A DNA stretch of 5,613 nt, from assembly GCA_964195155.1 (NCBI GenBank), contig CAXMOP010000035.1, positions 1 through 5,613 of the forward strand, written 5' to 3'. Every line of letters starts with the position of its first letter. The stretch's first letter is position 1. The translations under genes were made by a program, and so were the position numbers. Of this stretch, positions 1 through 5,613 are shown piece by piece. The notes below the pieces were generated by a model. The model was not told the DNA's origin, did not search any database, and was given only the letters and a program-made list of their open reading frames with translations. Origin of the DNA: JACZST01 sp964195155. GTDB lineage: Bacteria; Actinomycetota; Acidimicrobiia; Spongiisociales; UBA5794.

Positions 1-649
1 AGTCGGAGGGCTTCTCGTTTGGTTGACCCGGTTTCGAGGCGTCGTTTCATAAAGGCCTGGGCTTCGGGATGGATACGGAGTTGGGTGATAGCGATACGGT
101 GCAGGGCGGCGTTGGTTTGACGGTTGCCGCCACGGTTCAAACGGAACCGTTCGTTGTTGGCTGACCACACTGGGATCGGGGCTGTTCCGGCCCACATGGC
201 GTAGGCGTCACGGGACTTGAACCTGGTCACGTCGGCGGCTTCACCGACGATCTTGGCGGCGCTGAGTGCTCCACAGCCGGGGATCTCTAGTAGTGAGGGG
301 ACCAGTTGGGTCACCCGGTGCGTGATGTCACGTTCGAGCTGGTTCGCTTCTCGAGTCAACTCTCTGATCCTGGTGACTTCACGTCGTCCCAGGGTGGCCA
401 CCATTGACGTATGGGCCCCAAGCAGCTGATCGATGTGGTCGAGGGTAGATCACTCTCGAGGCGACGAGACAACGTCCCGCGGTCCTCAATCGCCCACTGC
501 CGCTGCTCCCACCGCGCCGCCCACTTCACCAACCGCAGATGCCCTTGTCGGGTCGCGGCCACCGTCATCGAATCGATCTCGGCGCCGGCCTCATCAACTG
601 CCACCACCGTGTGGCTCCGCTTGTGCGCATCCGTTCCCAGTATGACCAT
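1..649 (-). pseudogene. IS110-family transposase, internally deleted and frameshifted, truncated by window edge
   Basis: This is a DEDD recombinase that moves IS110 elements under guidance of an RNA. The start is the ATG at 649, preceded by AAGGAGGAGA (660-651). Residues 1-68 form the start of the RuvC-like domain: the first catalytic Asp is D7 (in GTDAHKRSHT) and the Glu is E55 (in WAIED). After LESDL, near 452-441, the sequence jumps to the second half of the protein in another frame. The original frame stops near 356, while the frame with codons starting at positions congruent to 2 mod 3 continues to the left edge. That part includes LDHIDQLLGAHT, then IPGCGALSAAKIVGE, DAYAMWAGTAPIPVWSANN and NRGGNRQTNAALHRIA, the Transposase_20 region. 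Its Ser in VWSAN (164-162) is the likely nucleophile. By comparison with the family, roughly 90-110 residues are missing, including the segment with the last two Asp of the tetrad. The protein cannot be functional. The family assignment is firm; the exact size of the loss is an estimate from memory of the family. Confidence 0.9.
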
Positions 650-849
650 GTCTCCTCCTTCGTGAGGGGTCCAAAGGACCGGTCGGTGGGCACGCCTCAA
701 TACAGGCCGGGAGGTCAATCTCCTATCAAGCCACGCCAGCCGGTCCGGCGCGCCCGACGGGTGGCAAAACACACAACAAGCCACACCAAGGTGGGCACCG
801 ATATGGAGAACCAACCCGCCAGGCGTCCCCAAAGCATGACACTGAGCCG
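650..849 (-). other. Upstream flank of the IS110 transposase; candidate left end with bridge RNA
   Basis: These 200 bases between the IS110 start codon and the IS3 insertion hold no recognisable gene. In IS110-group elements the non-coding left end upstream of the transposase encodes the bridge RNA that pairs with target and donor DNA, so this is where one would lie. What can be seen directly is a perfect 5-bp hairpin with a 3-base loop (GGTCC AAA GGACC, 668-680) next to the ribosome binding site, and several GC-rich self-complementary stretches around 735-760. I could not identify the outer boundary of the element or guide loops, so the RNA is inferred from position only. Confidence 0.3.
651..660 (-). 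promoter_or_regulatory. Ribosome binding site of the IS110 transposase
   Basis: On the minus strand AAGGAGGAGA sits directly before the ATG at 649. This strong Shine-Dalgarno match selects that start over the longer open frame extending to 832, whose extra N-terminus does not resemble an IS110 protein. Confidence 0.75.
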
Positions 850-852
850 ATA

Positions 853-880
853 TGAATCGCCCTGGGAAAGTTGGAGGCTC
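853..880 (+). repeat. Left terminal inverted repeat of the IS3 element
   Basis: It starts TGAATCGCCCTGGG and ends TTGGAGGCTC. It pairs with the inverted copy at 2149-2176. The first 14 positions agree except the outermost base, and the inner part has five further mismatches. The flanking ATA (850-852) is the target duplication. Confidence 0.88.
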
Positions 881-906
881 CTGGCCTTGGAAGCGAGGAT
901 GGAGTT

Positions 907-1250
907 ATGGGAACAGAACAGACACCGGGGAAGCCGACGACACGTCGGTATTCGGATGAGGAGAAGGCTCAGGCGGTGCGGCTGGTGCGTCAGTTGCGTG
1001 CCGAAACTGGGCAGCGTTACGGGGCGGTGAAGCGGGTCGCGGAGCAGCTCGGCTATGGGTGGAATCGGTGCGGAGCTGGGTGAACCGGGCCGACATCGAC
1101 GAAGGGATTCGTTCGGGCACGACCAGCCAGGATGCAACGCGGATCAAAGAGCTTGAGCAGGAGGTGCGGGAGTTGCGTCGCGCTAATGAGATCTTGAAGA
1201 AGGCTTCGGCTTTCTTCGCGGCGGAGCTCGACCGCCCACAGAAGAGATAG
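907..1250 (+). pseudogene. IS3-family orfA (helix-turn-helix DNA-binding subunit), one-base frameshift
   Basis: OrfA recognises the inverted repeats and is the front half of the OrfAB transposase made by -1 frameshifting. The ATG at 907 follows GGATGGAG (897-904). Residues 15-51 (RRYSDEEKAQAVRLVRQL onward) are the start of the HTH_Tnp_1 domain. The frame breaks after G51 in GGCTATGGG (1051-1059). One extra G would give GYGVESVRSWV and join the second frame, which continues to TAG at 1248-1250. As written, translation stops at 1083. Restored, the protein would be 114 residues, normal for the family. Its C-terminal part (RIKELEQEVRELRRANEILK) is the leucine-zipper dimerisation helix. The stop overlaps the orfB start by one base (TAGTG). 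The break could be mutation or a homopolymer sequencing error. Confidence 0.87.
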
Positions 1251-2145
1251 TGGTGTTCATCGACGAGCAACGGGACGAGTTCGGGGTCGAGCCTATCTGT
1301 GCAACCTTGCAGGTGGCCCCCTCGACGTACTACGCCGCTAAGAGGCGAGTCCCATCGGCGCGGGCGATCCGGGATGGGGTGATGATGCCGATCCTGCTGG
1401 CGTTGTGGGTGGCGAACCGGAAGATATATGGGGCGCACAAGCTGTGGAAGGCGGCGCGGCGCGCCGGTCATGACATCGGCCGCGATCAGGTGGCCCGCTT
1501 GATGAAAGCCCCTGACATCGAAGGGGTGCGGCGGGGACGCCGGGTCCGCACCACCCGCCCCGACCAGGAGGCTGCGAGGCACCCGGATCTGGTGAACCGG
1601 GACTTCACCGCCACCGCACCGAACCAGCTGTGGGTCATGGATCTGACCTATGTGGCGACCTGGGCGGGGATGGCGTACGTGTGTTTCATCACCGACGCCT
1701 TCTCCCGACACATCGTCGGCTGGCGGGTCGCTACCCACATGCGCACCAACATGGTGCTCGACGCCCTGGAGATGGCCCACTGGGCACGGGGTACCCGCCT
1801 CGAAGGACTGGTGACCCATTCCGACGCCGGGTCGCAGTTCACCAGTGTCCGGTACGGGGACGACTCGCCGAACTCGGTGCTGTCCCGTCGATCGGATCGG
1901 TGGGTGATTCGTTCGATAATGCCCTCGCCGAGACGATCAACGGGCTCTACAATACCGAACTGATCCGGGGTCCCGACCAGGGACCGTGGCGAACCATCGA
2001 CGACGTCGAACTCGCCACCCTCTCCTGGGTGCATTGGTATAACACCGAGCGCCTCCACGGCTACCTCGACGATGTGCCACCAGTCGAATACGAGGAGGCC
2101 CACTACGCTCAAACCGCCACCAGCGGGACGATAGGAAACCAATAG
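1250..2145 (+). pseudogene. IS3-family orfB (DDE integrase-type transposase), one-base frameshift
   Basis: OrfB is the catalytic half that cuts and joins the element ends. The GTG at 1250 overlaps the orfA stop, but the open frame extends further back (RPTEEIVVFIDE), as expected for a -1 OrfAB fusion. Residues 13-31 (VEPICATLQVAPSTYYAAK) and the HTH_21 region (KIYGAHKLWKAARRAG, about 58-73) precede the rve domain. Catalytic D131 (LWVMDLTYV) and D192 (THSDAGSQF) are present. After G203 (GGG 1856-1858) the frame changes. Adding one A after 1860 gives RYGERLAELGAVPSIGSVG and then E228 (NALAETING), restoring exact D-35-E spacing and the C-terminal WVHWYNTERLHGYL. As written the product stops at 1963, without the catalytic Glu. 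Restored length would be 298 residues, typical for the family. Confidence 0.9.
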
Positions 2146-2148
2146 AAC

Positions 2149-2176
2149 GAGTCTCCATCAAACCCAGGGCGATTCG
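2149..2176 (-). repeat. Right terminal inverted repeat of the IS3 element
   Basis: Read on the minus strand it begins CGAATCGCCCTGGG and ends TGGAGACTC. The tip is CG instead of the TG seen at the left end. ATA follows at 2177-2179 as the second copy of the target duplication. Confidence 0.85.
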
Positions 2177-2420
2177 ATATGGGCGGTTTGACCAAGCCGC
2201 TCGATACGTGCCGATCAATCGCACTCCACGAGTCGTGTAGCGACAGATGCCGCACCGACCGCTTCCACGGTGCGGGATGCACCCCACCGGCATCCTCGAA
2301 CAGCCGCCGAATCGAAGATCCGTTCCTCCGCAGCCGACGCGCCATCGGCTGGGTCGGCTCACCCGCGTTCCTTCGCTGCCACACCTCAGCGATCTCCGCC
2401 TCCGTGAGCCTCTTTGACAC
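2177..2420 (-). pseudogene. IS30-family transposase, N-terminal fragment cut by the IS3 insertion
   Basis: The GTG at 2420 (GTGTCAAAGAGGCTC) is preceded by AGGAGGT (2432-2426) at a good distance. The visible 81 residues start MSKRLTEAEIAEVWQRRNAG and contain a helix-turn-helix at about 5-41 (EIAEVWQRR...RRLRRNGSSIRRLFEDAGG). A second conserved block, KRSVRHLSL, follows at 54-61; in IS30 transposases it precedes the second helix-turn-helix (HTH_38). The alignment then weakens (AIDRHVSSGLVKPPI) and the IS3 inverted repeat begins at 2176. The continuation beyond IS3 is at most a few codons (about 836-850), and the DDE catalytic domain is absent. The family call rests on recognition of the N-terminal blocks; the divergence after residue 61 suggests decay before the IS3 insertion. 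Confidence 0.68.
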
Positions 2421-2634
2421 CGCACACCTCCTGACGAGACATCACAACTCTCGCCGATGGTGTTGCGTTTACGCCTTGAGGCGGCAGTGAATATGCGCTA
2501 GCTATCGGTGCTTCAGTCGTGGCCACGATTTGGCCACGGGTACTCGTACTTCCACGTTCATACGGCATGAATGTGTGGTTCAGGTGGAATGCAGATACCC
2601 GTTGAGCAATAGCCACATTGAGACGTCGAATCGT
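2421..2634. other. Non-coding stretch between the IS30 fragment and the tRNA remnant
   Basis: No convincing gene is seen on either strand. It should contain the outer end of the IS30 element, but I cannot identify an inverted repeat because the partner end is gone. Visible small features are a direct repeat TGGCCACG (2520-2527, 2531-2538), a hairpin CGCC TTGA GGCG (2472-2483) and TTCAT ACGGC ATGAA (2557-2571). None resembles an intrinsic terminator with a T run. Confidence 0.4.
2426..2432 (-). promoter_or_regulatory. Ribosome binding site of the IS30-type fragment
   Basis: AGGAGGT on the minus strand lies five bases before the GTG at 2420. It supports that start and shows that this is the true 5' end of the gene. 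Confidence 0.65.
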
Positions 2635-2713
2635 TGAGGCGTAGGGCTTCTCAGACCGGTCGGATACGTTCGCAACGTAGGGGCCACGGGTTCAAATCCC
2701 GTCACCTCCACCA
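2635..2713 (+). tRNA. tRNA-Ala(CGC), intact 3' half with degenerate 5' half (pseudo-tRNA or attachment-site scar)
   Basis: The 3' half is clear. It has an anticodon arm TACG-TTCGCAA-CGTA (2665-2679, anticodon CGC), a perfect T arm ACGGG-TTCAAAT-CCCGT (2686-2702), the acceptor strand CACCTCC (2703-2709), discriminator A and an encoded CCA to 2713. CACCTCC with A73 is the 3' acceptor strand of standard alanine tRNAs, where its T70 pairs with G3. The anticodon agrees with alanine. The 5' half fails: TGAGGCG (2635-2641) forms only five of seven acceptor pairs with A instead of G at position 3. T8-A9 (2642-2643) are present, but the following bases form no D stem. The outermost pair of the anticodon stem is also mismatched (A2664/G2680). 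It is probably not a working tRNA. It may be decayed, or be the tRNA 3' end left by an integrative element. Confidence 0.6.
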
Positions 2714-2866
2714 CGCCAGGAGCCCTGAGATCTGAAGGAGGAAGCGAGACAGCAGACCCGGCGGTTGGATCCGAGTTTGCGCAGCCGGTGAATCCGCCCC
2801 CGGAGATCGTGGAGGGCTCGTTCTCCGAGGGAATGGGGACTGTGTGGGGGAGCCGAAATTCGATAG

Positions 2867-3064
2867 CGGGCTGCGTCTGCCTGTAGTCGTAGCAGGTTCG
2901 AACGCATCGCCGACGGCGACACTACGAACCGGGGTCCTATCACCGAGAACGAGCTGGAGGTCCACCGGCGGTGGTGGGAGTTCCAGGTCGATCCGAGGGT
3001 GCAGCGGATGGCCGGGGGTCTCCCCGTCAATCCCGGATCGGCTCCGACCAGCCCGAACAGCTGA
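2867..3064 (+). pseudogene. Probable 3' remnant of an unrecognised gene
   Basis: The frame opens after a TAG at 2864-2866 and ends with TGA at 3062-3064. It reads FERIADGDTTNRGPITENE (from about 2897), then LEVHRRWWEFQVDPRVQRM and AGGLPVNPGSAPTSPNS. Third codon positions are mostly G or C, as in the neighbouring genuine gene, and the composition is protein-like, with a charged, tryptophan-rich middle and a Pro/Ser tail. No ATG, GTG or TTG start lies upstream in the frame and there is no ribosome binding site, so if real it is the end of a truncated gene. I do not recognise the family. Between the tRNA remnant and this frame (2714-2866) I see nothing supported. Confidence 0.35.
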
Positions 3065-3092
3065 GCAGTGCGTGGTCGCTCTTCGTCGCTTC

Positions 3093-3122
3093 GTGACGCA
3101 GACTCCTGTGGGGAATTAGCAT
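3093..3122 (+). promoter_or_regulatory. Candidate promoter giving a leaderless transcript of the cyclase gene
   Basis: The -10 element TAGCAT (3117-3122) fits the TAnnnT consensus of the housekeeping sigma factor. GTGACG (3093-3098) matches four of six bases of TTGACA with an 18-base spacer. Transcription would start about seven bases after the -10 element, at or next to the A of the ATG at 3130. This would explain why no Shine-Dalgarno sequence lies close to that ATG. Confidence 0.45.
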
Positions 3123-3129
3123 CGCCTCG

Positions 3130-5613
3130 ATGCCAGAGCTGCCCGATGGAGTAGTCACGTTCCTCTTCACCGACATCGAGGGCAGCACGCGCCTGTGGGA
3201 GGAGGCCCCGGAGTCGATGATGGACGCGATCCGCCGCCACGACACCGAGATCGAGGAGGCGGCGGAGTCACACGACGGCATCCCGGTACGACCTCGCGGC
3301 GAGGGCGATAGCAGGTTCGTCGTGTTTCGCTTGGCCGCAGATGCTGTCGCTGCCGCCGCCGAGATACAGCGACGGCTGGCGGAGGCGACCTGGGACACGC
3401 CGAGGCCGTTGCGGGTTCGCGCCTCGCTCCACACCGGCACCGCCGACCTGCAGCTCGGCGACTACTACGGCTCGGCGGTCAACCGGGCTGCCCGGCTCCG
3501 AGGTATTGCCCACGGGGGCCAGACGCTGCTATCGGGATCGACCTGGGAGCTGGTGCAGGAGCAGGATCTTCCCGAGGGCGTCACCGTTCGCGACATGGGC
3601 GAGCACCGCCTCAAAGACCTCACCAGGCCCGAGCGGGTCTTCCAGCTCGACGTCGAAGGGCTCGATGAACAGTTCCCACCGCTGTCGTCGCTCGATGAGG
3701 TGCCGAACAACCTGCCGATCCAGGTGACCGACTTCGTCGGCAGACAGGCCGAGCTCGAGGAGACCAAGCGATTGCTTGGCACCACCAGGCTGCTCACCAT
3801 CCTCGCCCCCGGCGGCACCGGAAAGACCCGGCTTGGGATCCAGGCCGCCGCAGACATGACCGGCGATTACCCGGACGGTGTCTTCTTCGTCGGCCTCGCC
3901 GAGATCGGCTCGAGCGACGACATCGTCCAGGCGATCGCCGAGTCGCTTGGGGTCGCCCTTACCTCCGAGCAAGACGTCCAGAGCCAATTGCTCACCCACC
4001 TGGCGACCAAGCGACAGCTCCTCGTCTTCGACAACCTCGAGCACTTGATCGGCGTGGCACCGATCGTCGCCGAGATCTTGCGGGCGGCTCCATACGTCAC
4101 CGTGATCGCCACCAGCCGCTCCAAACTGAACCTGACCGGGGAGACGGTGTTGGCGTTGGCCGGGCTCGAGACGAGTTGGGATACCCCCGACGAGGCAACG
4201 CAGGCGAGCGGTGTGCAGCTGTTCACCGAGACCGCATCGCGCTCGAAGCCAGGTTTCGTCCTCACCGAGGACGATCTCGACCCGCTGGCTGAGATCCTGC
4301 ATCTCACCGGCGGCCTTCCCCTCGGCATCCTGCTTGCTGCGGCCTGGGTGGACATGCTGCCGATCGAGGAGATCGCCTCGGAGATCCGGAAGAGCGTGGA
4401 CTTTCTCGAGACCGAGATGGGAGACATTCCGGAGCGACAGCGCAGCATTCGGGCCGTGTTCGACTACTCCTGGGCTCTGCTCAGCGAAGAGGAGCGCGAC
4501 ACGTTCACCGCGCTTTCGGTATTTCGCGGCGGGTTCACCAGAGAGGCGGCCGAGTCGGTCGCCGGTGCGTCGCTGCGTGGGCTCGCCAGCCTGGTGAGCA
4601 AGTCGCTGCTCACTGCTAACCCGGAGACCGGGCGCTACGAGGTCCATGAGTTGCTCAGGCAATACGCCGCAGCCGAGCTGGAGGGCGATGCCGGGCGCCA
4701 TGCGCAGGTGATCGACGAGCATGCCGCCTTCTACGCCAGCCTGATGGGGGAGGCTCCCCTCCTGATGTCCGGGGGCGGACAGGCGCAACTGCTGGCCGTC
4801 ATCGAAGCCGACATGGAGAACATCCGGTCCGCGTGGCGCCACCACATCGTTAGCCGTGAAGCCGGACCAGCTCGAAGCTTCATCATGGGGCTCTTCATGG
4901 TGTATGAGATCCGGGGCTGGTATCAGTCGTCCCTCGCGCTCTTCGACGAGGCCCTGGAGATACTCCCGGACGACCCAGCCGATGAGGACATCACCGTGCT
5001 CCGGGCCCTCGCCTCGGCGGTGAAGGGCTGGGCACTGACCCTGCTGGGCCAGCCCGATGCCGGGCTGGAGGCCACGGCCGGGCCCAATGACACGCTGGCT
5101 CGATCGTCCGACCCGCTCGACCACTGGATCGCCGTGCAATGCCTGGCCCTGGCCCTCGCCTACCTGGGAAGGGCCGAGGAGATGGCGGCCAGGCTCGACC
5201 AGGCGATCGCCAGATTCGAGTCGATGGATGAGCCGTTCTGGGTTGCCTCCATGCATGACTGGCGCTCGTTCGCCGCCTTGATTGCCGGCGACCTCGAGGA
5301 GGTCGCGAACTTCGCCGAACGTGCGCGGGTGGGACTGCCGGTCGAAGGCGAGTACTGGGTCACCGTCTGGAACCTTTGGCTCCTCGCTGGCGCCGCTGCG
5401 CAGGAGATCCGACTGGACGACGCCATCGAACTGTATGCCAAGCAGGTCGCTCACTGCCGCGAGATTTCCTACGTTCGCGGCACCGTGGTCTCGATGGAAG
5501 GGCTGGGCATGGCCAACGTTGCCGCCGGAAAGTTCGACGCAGCAGCGACGGCGTTCATCGAGGGGATGGCAAGCGCCCAGCGGATGGGAATGGTTGGTGA
5601 CGTGCTCAGCATG
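3130..5613 (+). CDS. Class III adenylate/guanylate cyclase - STAND ATPase - TPR signalling protein, C-terminus beyond window
   Basis: The frame is open for 828 codons to the edge, starting MPELPDGVVTFLFTDIEGST. Residues 8-175 are a cyclase catalytic domain. Both metal Asp are present (D15 in FTDIEGST, D60 in GEGDS), as are the adenine-selecting Asp (D111 in DYYGSAVN) and the transition-state Asn and Arg (N118, R122 in VNRAAR). The usual Lys is Arg (R56). Residues 200-480 are an NB-ARC/STAND-like ATPase: Walker A APGGTGKT (226-233), Walker B LLVFDN (297-302), TSR (328-330), GLPL (395-398) and a winged-helix segment with VFDYSW and LSVFRGGFTREAA (443-474). VHELLRQYAAAEL (505-517) follows. From about 585 the chain is helical TPR-like repeats (for example SLALFDEALEIL, AYLGRAEEMAARLDQAI, GKFDAAATAFIEG). 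No signal peptide or membrane segment is seen, so it is cytoplasmic. Mycobacterial relatives of this layout (Rv0386, Rv1358, Rv2488c) end in a LuxR-type helix-turn-helix, which would lie outside the window. The ligand and true nucleotide substrate are unknown. Confidence 0.93.
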   Translation, partial: MPELPDGVVTFLFTDIEGSTRLWEEAPESMMDAIRRHDTEIEEAAESHDGIPVRPRGEGDSRFVVFRLAADAVAAAAEIQRRLAEATWDTPRPLRVRASLHTGTADLQLGDYYGSAVNRAARLRGIAHGGQTLLSGSTWELVQEQDLPEGVTVRDMGEHRLKDLTRPERVFQLDVEGLDEQFPPLSSLDEVPNNLPIQVTDFVGRQAELEETKRLLGTTRLLTILAPGGTGKTRLGIQAAADMTGDYPDGVFFVGLAEIGSSDDIVQAIAESLGVALTSEQDVQSQLLTHLATKRQLLVFDNLEHLIGVAPIVAEILRAAPYVTVIATSRSKLNLTGETVLALAGLETSWDTPDEATQASGVQLFTETASRSKPGFVLTEDDLDPLAEILHLTGGLPLGILLAAAWVDMLPIEEIASEIRKSVDFLETEMGDIPERQRSIRAVFDYSWALLSEEERDTFTALSVFRGGFTREAAESVAGASLRGLASLVSKSLLTANPETGRYEVHELLRQYAAAELEGDAGRHAQVIDEHAAFYASLMGEAPLLMSGGGQAQLLAVIEADMENIRSAWRHHIVSREAGPARSFIMGLFMVYEIRGWYQSSLALFDEALEILPDDPADEDITVLRALASAVKGWALTLLGQPDAGLEATAGPNDTLARSSDPLDHWIAVQCLALALAYLGRAEEMAARLDQAIARFESMDEPFWVASMHDWRSFAALIAGDLEEVANFAERARVGLPVEGEYWVTVWNLWLLAGAAAQEIRLDDAIELYAKQVAHCREISYVRGTVVSMEGLGMANVAAGKFDAAATAFIEGMASAQRMGMVGDVLSM

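Larger units (their letters stand above)
853..2176 (+). mobile_element. IS3-family insertion sequence (IS6110-like ends), complete from end to end
   Basis: The element is 1324 bp, within the usual IS3 size range. The ends are 28-bp imperfect inverted repeats matching at 22 of 28 positions. The left begins TGAATCGCCCTGGG, which resembles the IS6110 end TGAACCGCCCCGG and suggests the IS51 subgroup. The right end reads CCCAGGGCGATTCG. A 3-bp duplication ATA flanks both sides (850-852 and 2177-2179), as IS3 elements produce. Inside are orfA and orfB in the standard -1 relative frames, each interrupted by one apparent base loss. The outermost base of the right end is G where the complementary TG...CA terminus would have A. 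It is inserted into an IS30-type transposase gene, close to the IS110 remnant, and is the most recent insertion visible. Confidence 0.9.

Noticed and set aside
356..832. The IS110 frame starting at 832 instead of 649
   Set aside because: The extra 61 residues do not look like an IS110 N-terminus, and a strong ribosome binding site lies immediately before the ATG at 649.
905..1819. A 304-codon minus-strand open frame across the IS3 element
   Set aside because: It is antisense to orfA and orfB, which carry the family motifs and catalytic residues; the product looks like low-complexity shadow translation.
1648..2425. Minus-strand open frames overlapping the right half of the IS3 element
   Set aside because: These run across the IS3 boundary and inverted repeat. 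Only the part from 2420 to about 2177, in one frame, resembles a known protein (IS30).
2532..2691. GGCCACGGGT occurring at 2532-2541 and again at 2682-2691
   Set aside because: A ten-base identity, with the second copy inside the tRNA T arm, and no similarity on either side. Chance is sufficient in GC-rich DNA.
2734..2830. GAAGGAGGA at 2734-2742 as a ribosome binding site
   Set aside because: No start codon follows at a usable distance with an open frame of any length.
2844..3119. A 91-codon plus-strand frame starting at a GTG (MGEPKFDSG...)
   Set aside because: Codon choice is poor after the first 20 codons and the product becomes Ser/Arg/Gly-rich. The overlapping frame ending at 3064 looks more like coding sequence.
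3529..5454. A 641-codon open frame on the minus strand opposite the cyclase gene
   Set aside because: It mirrors the plus-strand gene, which has clear cyclase, Walker A and TPR motifs. The antisense frame arises from the G/C-rich third positions and its protein has no recognisable domain.
1..5613. CRISPR arrays, toxin-antitoxin pairs, defence genes
   Set aside because: No regularly spaced repeats and no small gene pairs with recognisable domains are visible. The STAND-type ATPase alone, fused to a cyclase, does not justify a defence call.

Overview
This is a GC-rich window, most likely from an actinomycetote (or a similarly GC-rich soil or aquatic lineage such as Chloroflexota). The evidence is strong G/C third-position bias, IS families that look actinobacterial (an IS6110-like IS3 element, an IS110 element whose protein begins MVILGTDAHKRSHT, and an IS30 helix-turn-helix fragment), a cyclase-STAND-TPR protein, and a TAnnnT -10 box placed for leaderless transcription. 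This placement is inference; no marker gene is present.

Positions 1-2420 are a pile of transposons. On the minus strand, running off the left edge, lies an IS110-family transposase (from 649 leftwards). It has lost about a hundred internal codons and its reading frame. Its upstream flank (650 to about 849) is where an IS110 left end and guide (bridge) RNA would lie. A structurally complete IS3-family element of 1324 bp (853-2176) follows. It has 28-bp imperfect inverted repeats and a 3-bp ATA target duplication. Both orfA and orfB carry one apparent single-base deletion, so it is probably not autonomous. Its insertion cut the 5' part of an IS30-type transposase gene (minus strand, 2420 to 2177). 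IS3 is therefore the youngest insertion, and the IS30 and IS110 pieces were already adjacent before it arrived.

Positions 2421-3129 hold no intact protein gene. They contain the 3' half of an alanine tRNA (anticodon CGC, encoded CCA end, 2713) whose 5' half is degenerate. Either it is a decayed tRNA or it is the scar of an element that integrated at a tRNA gene. They also contain a start-less reading frame that looks like the 3' end of a lost gene (stop at 3064), and a candidate promoter directly before the next gene.

Positions 3130-5613 carry one long intact gene, open for 828 codons to the right edge. It encodes a class III adenylate/guanylate cyclase domain, a STAND/NB-ARC-like ATPase and TPR-like helices. 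This is a signalling protein of the type that senses through its TPR array, switches through nucleotide binding, and may make cyclic nucleotide. It appears to be the resident chromosomal gene; the left part of the window is accessory DNA. I see no convincing previously undescribed multi-gene system here. The most notable points are the deletion patterns in the transposons, the tRNA scar, the apparently leaderless start, and an Arg at the usual Lys position of the cyclase substrate site.
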